From contig JAPQWV010000679.1 of NCBI GenBank assembly GCA_027422505.1, positions 62,001 to 126,000 of the forward strand: a DNA stretch of 64,000 nucleotides, given 5' to 3'. Of this stretch, positions 24,360 through 35,289 are shown in pieces. The stretch comes from Craterostigma plantagineum. Lineage: Eukaryota; Streptophyta; Magnoliopsida; Lamiales; Linderniaceae. The position numbers and the translations under genes are program-made. Position 1 is the stretch's first letter. The number at the start of each line of letters is the position of its first letter. The notes below the pieces were generated by a model. That model was not told the DNA's origin. It worked only from the letters and a program-made list of their open reading frames with translations, and ran no database searches.

Positions 24360-26250
24360 ATGTCCAAGAAGAAGACTCATATTCTTGCAGTACCTTTCCC
24401 AATCCAAGGCCATATAAGCCCCATGATTCAGCTCTGCAAACGCATATTAGCCTCGGCCGCCGCAGGGGAATCCATTCGCATCACTTTTGTCCTAACAGAA
24501 TCCCACAGCTCCCACCTTAAAATATCGCCTTCGTCGTCAATAAACATCGTAAAAATCCCAGACGTAGCCGTGGAAGAGTTGGACCCATACGGAAAACACT
24601 TCAAACTCCTCGAAGCTTCGTTCAGAAGCGGGATTGTTGACGTCATCGAAAGGTGTAATGGCGAAGGCGGTCGAGCGAAGGCGATATTGTACGACTCGCT
24701 CTTGCCTTGGGTTTTGGACGTGGCCCGAGAGAACGGGCTTAAGGGGGCGGTGCTTTTCACCCAGGCTTGCTCGGTGAGTTCGATCTTCTACCATATTCGC
24801 AAGGGTATCTATGAGATTTCGTCCGAGGACGGGAGTGCCGAGGTCTTGCTCCCCGGGATGCCCGCGGTGAGCGTTAGGGATTTGCCCTCGTGGGTATACG
24901 ACGTCGGGACTCACGGGCCGATACTGAAGGCACACGTCGAGCAGTTTGTCACGTTCGAAGACGCCGACTGGCGCCTGTTCAACACTTTCGATGAGCTTGA
25001 GGCTGAGGTTAGTTTGTTGATGAAATGTTGAATGGTTACTATTCCTAAAAGCTTATCCCACGGGCCCCCTTACGTTTAGGCTGATTTTCTTTCTTATCTA
25101 ATCCTCGACGTGTAATTTTGATTGTGGTCATGTGGTTCCTTACTCATGAAGTTTGGGCCAGACTCTTAGTGCTCGTTTCGTTTATAGGTTTAGGATTTTT
25201 AAATTTTAGTTTAGTTCATGTTAGTCTAGTTTAAATTTTATACATCGCATGTCTAAACACATGCCTACGAGTTTAGATAAACAGACCTAAGCAAATGTGT
25301 TTTCTAAACCTACTAACCATATACACATTTATTGTAGCAATCAATTACTTTCATATAAACCTTATAACTGAAACCCTCTTAAATATGATCCTGGCTACCA
25401 AACAAGCACTTCGACCATGTTAAATGACCATTTCACCCCACACAAGTATATCATGATTTAAATTTATATTACTTCCAACAATTGGTTAGGCTTCAATGAT
25501 GCTATTTCAGATGCTGAGATGGATGGAAACAAACATTACAAAATTCTAACCGTCGGCCCCACCATCCCGTCCATGTATACGGACAAGAGACTGCAGGGAA
25601 ACTACGGCTACGGCGTCAGGTTCTTCAAACCACAAGACGATGAAGACGGAGAATCTCCGCCGCCCACCAACATCAAGCAATGGCTCGACTCGAAATCCGA
25701 AAACTCGGTGGTGTACATATCATTCGGAAGCATCGCGATATTCGGGGAGAAGCAGATCGACGAGCTCCTAAAGGGCCTGACGGAGACCGACCACAGCTTC
25801 CTGTGGGTGGCTCGGGACGAGGCCGGGAGAATCCCTCGGGACTCCTTCCCGCCCGAGAAGGGGCTCGTCGTGGGCTGGTGCGATCAGCTCGAGGTGCTGA
25901 GCCACCGAGCTGTGGGCTGCTTCTTCACGCACTGCGGGTGGAACTCGACCCTCGAGTCGGTGGTCACGGGAAAGCCCATGGTGGCCATGCCTCAGTGGGG
26001 GGATCAGACCATGAACGCCAAGTTCGTGGCCGACGTGTGGCGGGTCGGGCTTCGGGCCGAGGGGGACGGGGACGGGATTGTGACAAGGGAGGAGGTGAGT
26101 AGGTGCGTGAGGGACGTTATGGGCGAGAGAGGGGATGAGGTGAGGAAGAATGTGGTGAAGATGAAGGAGATGGCTTTAGAAGCTGTGTCTGAAGGAGGGA
26201 GCTCCCATCGAAACGTGGCCAAGTTCGTAGGTGAACTCTTGAATCTGTAA
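24360..26250 (+). CDS. UDP-glycosyltransferase, family 1 (UGT74-like), two exons
   Basis: Such cytosolic enzymes move glucose from UDP-glucose to small acceptors such as salicylate, auxins or thiohydroximates. The acceptor here is unknown. Exon 1 starts at 24360. The catalytic His18 lies in FPIQGHISP and its partner Asp112 in ILYDSLLPW. Exon 2 ends at 26250 and carries the 44-residue PSPG donor-binding motif, from WCDQLEVLSHRAVGCF through THCGWNSTLES to MPQWGDQ. The final Gln favours glucose. Joining 25011 to 25511 (donor GTTTGT, acceptor TTTCAG) keeps frame and gives 463 residues. Joining 25007 to 25519 gives 459 but uses a weak acceptor. GPTIPSMYTDKRL after the junction is typical of UGT74. 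The gene looks functional, with no stop or frameshift. Confidence 0.92.
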
Positions 26251-27894
26251 AGAAAAATGGCTTGCGTACAGATTTATTTAAGGAAAATATGGCATAAATA
26301 ATACATTCTACTGGTTTTCCTCGAAAAATAAATCCAACTTTAGATTGTTCTGAATAAGCCCAATCTAATAGGTATCTTCTCAAATTAGACTCATGTAACA
26401 ATTTAACCTATTATAGGTTAACTTTCTTTCTTTTTTTTACTTCTTCTATTTTTCTATTTTAGTAACTTATTTAAAACATTAAATAACTCAAAAAATTATG
26501 AAAATATATAAATAAAATATGTCGAAATACTTATAAATAAAAAAAGTTTTAAAAAAATAAAAAATAGGTTAAATTACATATATCCCATATGTTGTTTAAA
26601 ATAAGCATCAAAACTCATGTGATTTATTAATATCACAATATACCGCCGTAGCTTATTTATTCACGCGCCCTTTGTGTTTTTAACCCCTAATTGGGGCATA
26701 TAATGCAAAGTTTTGAAGAGTGTTCAATTAAGTAAGGATTTATATAAAACAAGTTAATAACTATAAATATATCTTTAACCCACCTTTAAAATTCTTAAAC
26801 CACCTAACCAAAGAAGCACTTTAGTATACTAATTAAACGCTTAAATATATCTCCAACATGAAAAAATTATAAAAAAAAATCAATACAAAAAATTCCACGG
26901 AAAGCTCTGAAAAATTGAAAAAAAAAAAAACTACGCGAACTTAATTATAAATAAAACATAATCAGAAATTTAGAAAATAATAGATGAAACTAAAATTATC
27001 TCGACGTCGTCTGTTTAAATATATTTTAATTTTAAATGATAATTAACTTATTTATAATTTAAGGACTTTTAGGTCTAAATATTTGATATTATTTTTAAAC
27101 ATGTTAATTAATGTACCAAGAATTTCGCGAAATTTATGTTGGAATTCTTTTGTCTTGGTTTTTTAAATTTTTTTCATATCAGAGTTATTTTTTTAAGGTT
27201 TAATTAATATCATTTGATAACATGACTTTTTGAGTACATTATTTTTTTACTTTTTAAACTCTGCGTTACTTTTATTGTTGATTATTTTATTAATAATTTC
27301 TTGGGATCGTCGAAATATTTATTCAAATTTTCGAGTTGTTTTAAGTGTGAAATAAATTATGAAAATAGGAAAAAGAAGAGAAAAATAAAAAAGTTTAAAA
27401 ATAAAGGTTTATTTAAGGATAAACTTGTAACAAATTAAAACACTAAGGGTAAAATTGTAAATAAGCAATTAATGGTAAATTGTAAGTAACAATATATCAA
27501 ATTAATAGACCAATTTAACAGGTTTCATCCATTCTATGCTCTTTACACGAGAGTAGATATATAATAGAGATATCAAATATTGTCTCGGTAATTAGGTTAA
27601 ACCCTCCTGCTTCATAAACACGTGGATTACTGTAATGTTAGTTGCATATTCTGTATAATTATATTTCATCTGTTGGGAACATACCACACTAACATTCTAT
27701 TATGTTACTTGGGTATATTATCCCTATAACATGCTTCGAATAATCTGATTACAATGGTCTAGGGTATTTTACAAATAAACACACATACATGTATTTTAAA
27801 TTATATTGATTCGTCAACGCTAGCTAGCAATCTACAACATGATGCCTCGGTAGATAGTGGCTTCATACAAGAATTATAACAAATTGGGAGAGTA
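26251..27894. other. AT-rich intergenic region, no gene seen
   Basis: The 1.6 kb between the UGT gene and MULE-2 is strongly AT-rich. I see no conserved reading frame, tRNA, or terminal inverted repeat that I can bound. It presumably holds the UGT 3' UTR and old decayed repeats. Confidence 0.5.
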
Positions 27895-28114
27895 CCAGTA
27901 AATGGGGATTACTATTTACCGCCCCCTTTTTACTTGTTACCGCCCCCTAAAGGACTGAAAAAAGACTATTTTGCCCTTATGTTATTTAAAATAATTTAAA
28001 AAGCTAAAATATAATAAAAAAGTAAGAATTCCTATTTAAAGTCCTTTACTACGCAACACTTTTCAAATCACACATCCAAATCAAACAAAAAAACAGAGAA
28101 ATTTGCAAATCGCA

Positions 28115-28166
28115 ATGGAACGAGGAAAATGAAAGGGAAAGGGAAAGGGGGTGGTCTCACGATTGG
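28115..28166 (+). other. Probable first exon of the PMD gene (start uncertain)
   Basis: An ATG at 28115 opens a glycine/lysine-rich reading that would splice at 28166 (TTG followed by GTAAGA) to 28590 in the right frame. It meets a TGA at 28130, however. A second ATG at 28130 gives a smooth GKGKGGG peptide but a different phase at the junction. Either the first exon is mutated or translation starts in exon 2. Confidence 0.4.
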
Positions 28167-28273
28167 TAAGAAAATTGTCGTAAAATTCATTCGTATTTAG
28201 ATAGATTGTCGAAACGGGTCGAAATAGGCCGGAAAACGGTTGATCGGACGCGAACTCGGGCGAAAAACGGCAC

Positions 28274-28555
28274 GACCGAAATCAGATTTCGGTCGGCCAA
28301 GTCACGACCGAAACATGATTTCGGTCGTCGGGGTCGTGACCGAAATCCGATTTCGGTCACGACACTGGACGACCGAAATCATGTTTCGGTCGGTAGTTGG
28401 CCGACCGAAATAATTGTTCGGTCGTCCTGGTACCGACCGAAATCCGATTTCGGTCTGAAACTAGCCGACCGAAATCCGATTTCGGTCGGCCGTTATATGA
28501 CCGAAATCGGATTTCGGTCAGGTCACGGACCGACCGAAATTTGATTTCGGTCCAA
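28274..28555. repeat. Left palindrome array of MULE-2 (about nine units)
   Basis: Nine palindromes built on GACCGAAATC-N-GATTTCGGTC lie about 25-35 bp apart. Unit 28333-28363 is a perfect 31-bp palindrome around GACCGAAATCCGATTTCGG. Centres vary (CAG, CCG, CGG, ATG, AAT). The array fills the first intron of the PMD gene. Each unit can fold as a short hairpin or bind a symmetric protein dimer. Not a CRISPR: there are no protein-like spacers and the units themselves are dyads. Confidence 0.9.
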
Positions 28556-28589
28556 TCTTTTTTTTTTTAAAAAAATTATCTAATTGCAG

Positions 28590-30602
28590 GCGCTGGGTGG
28601 GAAGTCCCTGGTCGGAGGGAGCAGCAGATCCCCCTCGTTGGAGGGATCTGGAGAGCGTCATACGAGGGCGCGCGGCGTTGATGCTTCCGTTCGTAGGGAA
28701 CGGGAGGAGGCGAGGCGGCAGCGAGCGGGTGATTCGCATTTCGTGTATGCGGAATACGATCCGAACGTAGAGGAGGAGGCGCATGCGGATGAGGAGGTGT
28801 CATACGATGCGGCATTGTTTCAGTCATCCGACGACGAGCGGTTATCGGTCTCCTCAGGTACATCCCTTCTTCATTATAAACTGACTTGCGATGTCGTGTC
28901 TTAACTATCGTAGCAAAAATTAGATTTATTTATGTGGTATTCCTAAAAAATAAAATAGGGAGCAAGCGCTCCAGGGTCGTAGATGACGATTTCTGGAGGG
29001 TACAGGGGCCACAGCCAGGTGGTCCGCAAGATGGCGAGGTGATCCCTAGTTACTTGGGGCACATCGTGCCCCACATCTGGATGGGTGAGGAGGAGAGGCC
29101 CGTGCTGAAGTGCGAGGGGCGGGCGTTAGTTCTTCGGCAGCTTAAGCAGTGGTACTGCCAATTCCCGCCGGAGACACAGAGCGAGATCGATGGCACAGGC
29201 CTCTTACACCTCGCAGATGCCATGCTCGTACACTTGGACCAGCCTCTTCTGTGCGCTTTTGTGGAGCGCTGGCACCCCGACACGAACACCTTCCACATGC
29301 CGTGGGGGGAGATGACGATCATGCTCCACGACGTCGAGCAGATCCTCCATATCCCGATCGACGGGACAATGGTTTCGGGCACCCCGAACGCCGGCGACCA
29401 GCAGATCGCGGCGAGGGAGATTATGGGCGTCTCCGCAGACGCCCTGAGGGGATTTTGGAGAGCAGGGTCGGTTGCGTCGAAAGACGTGATGCAGAGGATG
29501 CGGGAGGGTCGGCCGGCGGGATTCCAGGCCATCGCTTGGCTGTGGATTCTATTGGGGTCGACCCTGTTCGTCGACAAGAGCGGGAATCGGGTGAAGCCCG
29601 ACATCATGCACGAGTTCTATCGCTCCCTGCCATCTGCCAGTGGTTATTCGTGTGGTTCGGCCGCTCTTGCTTACCTCTATCGCCAGCTTGGGCTCGCAAG
29701 CCGAGCGGATGCAAGGGATTTAGCTGGGTGCCTGTCGTTACTACAGGCGTGGATCTACGAGTACTTCCCATGCTTCCGCCCACACCGTCTACCCCATCAT
29801 GTGGAGCCTGACCAAGCACGATCACGCATGTGGTCCGTATCTCAGGTCGAGCGGACGGGACACCGGTTAATTGAGATCCGCCGTCAGCTAGACATGATGA
29901 CAGCGAGTGAGGTATTTTAATAATAATTATTCCATATTATGTGCGCTTATATAATACAAAATAAATTGTTATCAGGTTGCTTGGTTGCCGTACGGTCCCG
30001 ATCCAGCGGCGCAGCACCTGAGGACTCTTTTCGTGGGCTGGGTTAGATATCGCGACATCGTGGAGCCCTACGTACCCTCTAGAGTGTTGCGCCAGCTGAG
30101 TTACGTGCAGCACATCCCGCCGCCGATGACACCGCCGCAGAGGGCTTATATGCCATCGGACCCGTCGAGGTATAAGGTGCACCATTCTGGCGATGCAGCA
30201 GAATTTGCTTGGCGGCAGTTCCCTTACGCGTACATCCTCAACCTGTCATACATCAGCCGGAGTACCTTAGAGTACCTTAGTGAGACCGTTGAAGGTTACA
30301 TGGACTGGTACGAGCGGCATTCTCATCCTCGTCTGTTTTCGTCGGAGTCAGGATCCTCTTCGGGCGGCATCCCCCCGCGCAGCCATACCGACTACGTACG
30401 TAATTTAATGTGATTTGGATTTTAAAAATTTGTATGTTTAATCAAATTTTATATGTATCAATTACGTGTGCAGTGGTACAGCTCGATGTATGCCTTGAGC
30501 ACGGAGATGCTAGCCCAGCTGCAGCTCCACGACCAGGAGCAGGGTGAGCGCTACAGAGACAGGCTGGACGACATGAACGACCGCTGGCGCAATGCCCCGT
30601 GA
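28590..30602 (+). CDS. Plant mobile domain (PMD) protein carried by MULE-2
   Basis: Exons 28590-28857, 28959-29911, 29976-30395 and 30474-30602 join with GT-AG introns and a continuous frame of about 590 residues, plus an uncertain first exon. The central block has PMD hallmarks: RQLKQWYCQFPPET, then LVHLDQPLLCAFVERWHPDT, NTFHMPWGEMTIMLHDV and FYRSLPSASGYSCGSAALAYL. PMD proteins occur in plant transposons and in host relatives (the MAIL/MAIN type) that affect silencing and genome stability. The role in the element is not known. The C-terminus (YALSTEMLAQLQLHDQEQGE) is short and charged. The absence of stops over five exons suggests it has been kept, or is young. It points toward the transposase gene across a tandem array. 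Confidence 0.8.
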
Positions 30603-30679
30603 TGTGATTGTATTTTATATGTCTTTCTTTTATGTGTCGGACGCGTACTTTTGTTATTTATATTATTCCTAACTATCGA

Positions 30680-31930
30680 ACGCGTACTTTCTTTATTAAC
30701 AAATAATAATAATAGTAACTAATAACATACTAATAATAACTTAAAAAATAATAATAATAGCAATAATAATAACTTAAAAATAATATTAATGATAATAAGA
30801 ATACAAAATAATATTAATAAAAAAATAATAATAACTAATTAATAAAAATAATAATACCAAATAATAACATACAAAATAATATTTTTAAAAAATAATAATA
30901 ATAATAATAGTAATAATAATAAATTAAAAATAATATTAATGATAATAAGAATACGAAATAATATTAATAAAAATAATAATAATAACTAATTAATAAAAAT
31001 AATAATACCAAATAATAACATACAAAATAATATTTTAAAAAAATAATAATAATAATAGTAATAATAATAACTTAAAAATAATATTAATGATAATAAGAAT
31101 ACGAAATAATATTAATAAAAATAATAATAACTAATTAATAAAAATAATAATACCAAATAATAACTACAAAATAATATTTTAAAAAATAATAATAATAGTA
31201 ATAATAATAACTTAAAAATAATATTAATGATAATAAGAATACAAAATAATATTAATAAAATAATATATTAACTAATTAATAATAAAAATAATACTAATAA
31301 TAACATACTTAAAAAATAATAATAATAATAATAGAAATAATAATAACTTAAAAATAATATTAATGATAATAAGAATACAAAATAATATTAATAAAAATAA
31401 TAATAACAACTAATTAATAAAAATAATAATACCAAATAATAACATACAAAATAATATTTTAATAAATAATAATAATAATAGTAATAATTAATAACTTAAA
31501 AATAATATAAATGATAATAAGAATACAAAATAATATTAATAAAAAAATAATAATAACTAATTAATAAAAATAATAATACCAAATAATAACATACAAAATA
31601 ATATTTTTAAAAAATAATAATAATAATAATAGTAATAATAATAACTTAAAAATAATATTAATGATAATAAGAATACAAAATAATATTAATAAAAATAATA
31701 ATAATAATAACTAATTAATAAAAATAATAATACCAAATAATAACATACAAAATAATATACTTAAAAAATAATATTTTTATAAAATAATAATATTTTTAAA
31801 AAATATTATTTTTACAAAATAATAATATTTTTAAAAAATAACATACAAAATAATATTTTTAAATAATAATAATAATAATAATAGTAATAATAATAATACA
31901 AAATAATAATAATGACAAATAAAATTAATA
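30680..31930. repeat. MULE-2 central AAT-rich tandem array
   Basis: The 1.25 kb consist almost only of A and T with AAT words. Longer units are marked by TAATATTAATGATAATAAGA or near forms close to 30782, 30932, 31080, 31221, 31360, 31502 and 31651. That gives seven or so units of 139-150 bp. The end part (31760-31900) degrades to a simple repeat. The array lies between the convergent 3' ends of the PMD and transposase genes. No coding capacity. Confidence 0.9.
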
Positions 31931-31942
31931 ATACAAACGGAA

Positions 31943-33974
31943 TTACAATAGATGATTGTGACGCATGAGGTGCAACCAGTGTTCGATCATGCTCTGATAT
32001 CTAAGTTCCCACCCATCAAGTCGACGATCACGATACGTATTCCAATATGGATGCAAGACGGGCATAGGAACGTCTGGACGTAAATTCAGTCTTATATAAT
32101 GCGGGTACTCGTCTCCAAGGTGCGCTATGACGATAGTTCGTACTCCCAAGCACTTCGATCACGCTTCGTCGAGTCTCTTTTCTTTGGTCGGCCTTTTACA
32201 GATGTCTTAACAGCTGGCTCATTCCACTCTTGCGCCTCGGGATACAGATGTTCGTGAACTACTCGATGGAGGCCACACATAACGCCGGGATCGCGCGTTT
32301 CTGCCTCACGCACGAGGTCGTAAAAGCGCTCCTGCTCAAAAATATCTGGAACTACTGAGACGCCGATTGTCAGTGTTCTCCAGAAGTCGTGCAAGCATTC
32401 TAACGAAACTCCATAGTTGTTGTCCACGCATTGCTGAAGCTCGCAAGCACACGGTAGTTGGTGCGTACGTCGTACTACACATCCGCACCTGGAGTAAACT
32501 TCATTCGACAACTCTTTCGCCCGTCGCAGCTCATGTCCCATAATTAATATTGCATGGTGTCAAACTCTGTATAATAATGTCAGGAATGGAAATACTGACA
32601 TCGGAATAGGTCGTTTCGACCGGGACTCCTCAAGTGTCTGCATGCCCACAGCAACAAAATTATTACATAAGGAACACTGACACGTAATAATAATTTATTT
32701 ACCTTTCTTATGCGAATGAACTGGTTCTGAATCTGCTCGTGCACCTTCACCCATACGGTGTCAAGGGATCAGGTGGCGGAGTTCAGCCATCCTTTCAGCT
32801 CGCTATGAGCACTCTCCACACGACATGTAGTGGTGTTCCCGAAATGAAGCACCTGGTTCGTCCATGCTTTGGCGAACTTCTCCTTATGCACCAACCACGT
32901 CTGCTCAACATAAGTAACGATTTCTGAGTCGGGTAGCCAACGCAGACGCATGTCATTCACTGCCTTCTCGTATTCGTCAACAGTCGGAGCTTCCACGACT
33001 GCTTTCCAGGACTTGTGCGTGAAGTGTGCTGCGGTCTTTTTGCTCCTCCCACTCAACCAATAAATTTTGTTCTCCACATCTTTATAAATATGCCACGTGC
33101 ACAGAAGATGGTGAGAATGTGGAAATACCATATGTAGCGGTCGAAGAAGGCCCAACTCACGATCAGTGACAATCGCGGACGGGTAGAAATCTGGCCCTAG
33201 AATATCCCTGACTGACTGCAACATCCACCCGTAACTTCTCTCGGTCTCGTCCTCCATGACGGCAAACCCACACAGAAAGTTGTGATTACAGGGAGTCATC
33301 CCTATAATCTCAACTAGAGGCATCTTATATCTATTTGTCTTGTACGTCGAGTCAATACCAATAAAATAAGGATACGTCCTCAGCAGTGCGAGTGACTCCG
33401 GGTGTGCGAGAAAGACATGTGTCAGCGCATTAGTCTCATCGTCTCTCAGCGCTTCAACAAAATATCCGGACTCTGTCGCCTGGTGCATCAACTGGCTCAC
33501 CACGCCTCGACCCTCAGAATTTCGCTTCTTCAAACGATCTCTGTAATTATATACATGTCGGATCGTCGCGTTATCTACGCTGTGTCGAGCCCTCATCGCT
33601 GAGAGGATATGTGCTGGTTTCGCTTGAGCAGCAGTCATTTCCTCTACGACCTTCTTTGCCTGGCTGCTCAGTCCACTCGTCTGGCGGTGTCCCTCGGGAT
33701 ACTGTATCAGAGGGTGATTGTGTATGGAATTCTCGGTTGCACCCGTACGAATGTACCATTCCCTAGTAGCTGGATCCTGCTGGGCTATGACTACAAACGG
33801 ACACCTGCACTTGTTAGGCTTGGACATCCTCTCCAATTCATCCTCCTTGCCTCTATAACGTTCTCCGCGAGAACATCTAATCAATTTTTTTGTTCCACAT
33901 TTCTTGTGCGACGAAATTATCAACTCGAAACCAAGACCAATAGCGACGCCCTTCGCCCAGTTAATGGCTTCCAC
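31943..33974 (-). pseudogene. MULE-2 transposase (FAR1/MURA type with SWIM finger), near-intact
   Basis: The main exon runs from 33974 to 32769 on the minus strand. It holds an N-terminal WRKY/FAR1-like DNA-binding region (CRCPFVVIAQQDPATREWYI, then HNHPL) and a MULE catalytic core. The core's first Asp is in YFIGIDSTYK, the second in AIVTDRELGLL and the Glu in CRVESAHSELK. An in-frame TGA at 32769-32771 interrupts it, and the reading continues past it to a splice site near 32702. A SWIM finger (RCGCVVRRTHQLPCACEL) is at about 32480. The last piece (32149-31943) resembles the tail of an OTU-like domain (RTIVIAHLGDEYPHYIRL) in a different frame, with the rest of that domain missing. Transposition would use the DDE core. 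One stop and the C-terminal break make it doubtful that it works now. Confidence 0.8.
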
Positions 33975-34086
33975 GTCGGTCGAAAATCATCCTCCTTCGC
34001 GGAAATGCTCACTGTAGTTTATCCCGTCACCCGTGGAATCCTCCGGGACAATCCGAGTCTGGAAAAAAAAAAAACTAAAAAACAAA

Positions 34087-34351
34087 TGACCGAAATCGGA
34101 TTTCGGCTACCCTAAGAGGCACCGAAATACGATTTCGGTTACCTCTAAGGTAACCGAAATCCGATTTCGGTCACGCGACGTCCGACCGAACAATAATTTC
34201 GGTCTGCATAAGAGGCGACCGAACAATAATTTCGGTCACCTCTTTGGCTGACCGAAATTAATGTCGGCCAAAGAGGTGACCGAAATTATTTTTCGGTCGC
34301 CTCTTATGCCGACCGAAATTATTGTTCGGTCGGACCGAATTTTCCGATCGA
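34087..34351. repeat. Right palindrome array of MULE-2 (about eight units)
   Basis: Units such as TGACCGAAATCGGATTTCGG, GTAACCGAAATCCGATTTCG and GACCGAACAATAATTTCGGTC repeat with short spacers. The spacers are themselves mirrored: 34206-34248 and 34266-34309 are inverted copies of about 43 bp, so hairpins are nested in a larger hairpin. The array sits between a likely first exon of the transposase (34467-34414, minus strand, ending at GTAAGC) and its main exon. This mirrors the left array in the PMD first intron. Confidence 0.88.
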
Positions 34352-35051
34352 ATCCAATGTAAGTTCGAGAATTCACGTCTATACGAACGAAATTTACGAG
34401 AATTTGCTTACCATCCGTGCCAGTAGACACTTTCTTTTGACCTTTCAATTTCGAAAATAGACGATTCATTGAAATGTTTTAATTTTTTGTTATGTTTGAA
34501 TCTGATTTGGATGTCTGATTGCGATATCAGATTAGTTGTAAGGAAAATGACTTTAAAAAGAAATTTAAATTAGAAAGGGCAAAATAGTCTTTTTTTCAGT
34601 CCTTTAGGGGGGCGGTGACTAGGAAAAAGGTGGCGGTGAATAGCACTCCAGTAAATAATCAATGTGTGGTATAGTGAGAAAATAAAATAAAGACGATTCT
34701 GGTAACAGTTGCAGGAGATTAATGTTCTTGTATGACGCGCACCTCAATTTCCCATAACCAAAAACAAAAAATAAAAAATATACGTTTAATAAAAAAAAAA
34801 AAAAAAGGATGTGTCCGTGTTTTATGGATCATATCGATATCGTAGCAGAGGTATTCATCGTCCCTTTTTCATTAATTGAACGCATTTAAATTTCGTTTTG
34901 TTGTCCTCTCATTGATTAATAAGATATCAACACAGGTTATTCTTGGACGGATCTACTCTACCATTGAGTATTAATTTGGCTACGATTAGAACATTCAAAG
35001 TTGAACGACTATTTACCTATATTTTCAAAATAAACTATTTTTTAGCATATA

Positions 35052-35287
35052 CTCCCTCCGTCCCGCTAATTTTATCACACTTTCCATTTCGGGCATCCCT
35101 ATAATTTTATCACCTTTAGTTATTTAGCAAAAAATTATCACAAATAATCAATATAATAATATTAAATATTCTTAAAAGACGTGTTAAAATATATACTTTT
35201 GCACCTTCTTATTATGTTATTATAATAATGCCGCCTTAATTTGCATGTCCACCAACTTATGTGATAAAGTTGCTGGGACGGATGGAG
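35052..35287. mobile_element. Stowaway MITE (Tc1/mariner type), 236 bp
   Basis: CTCCCTCCGTCCC at the left and GGGACGGATGGAG at the right are the classic Stowaway ends, flanked by TA on both sides (35050-35051 and 35288-35289). The interior is AT-rich and pairs partly between halves. Confidence 0.92.
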
Positions 35288-35289
35288 TA

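Larger units (their letters stand above)
27904..34647. mobile_element. MULE-2: 6,744-bp Mutator-like element with PMD gene and transposase
   Basis: The ends are inverted repeats of more than 75 bp. Near-identical blocks include CTAAAGGACTGAAAAAA and GACTATTTTGCCCTT on the left, with their complements at 34583-34615. CCAGTAAAT flanks both sides (27895-27903 and 34648-34656), a candidate 9-bp Mutator target duplication. The outermost few bases of the two ends are not perfectly matched, so the limits may shift by 1-4 bp. Inside, a PMD gene (+) and a transposase (-) converge on a central AT-rich tandem array. Palindrome arrays lie about 370-650 bp from the left end and about 300-560 bp from the right end. 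The good end similarity suggests moderate age. Confidence 0.85.

Noticed and set aside
28274..28555. CRISPR-like array
   Set aside because: This is plant DNA. The units are themselves palindromes with variable centres, spacers are short and unequal, and there are no cas genes.
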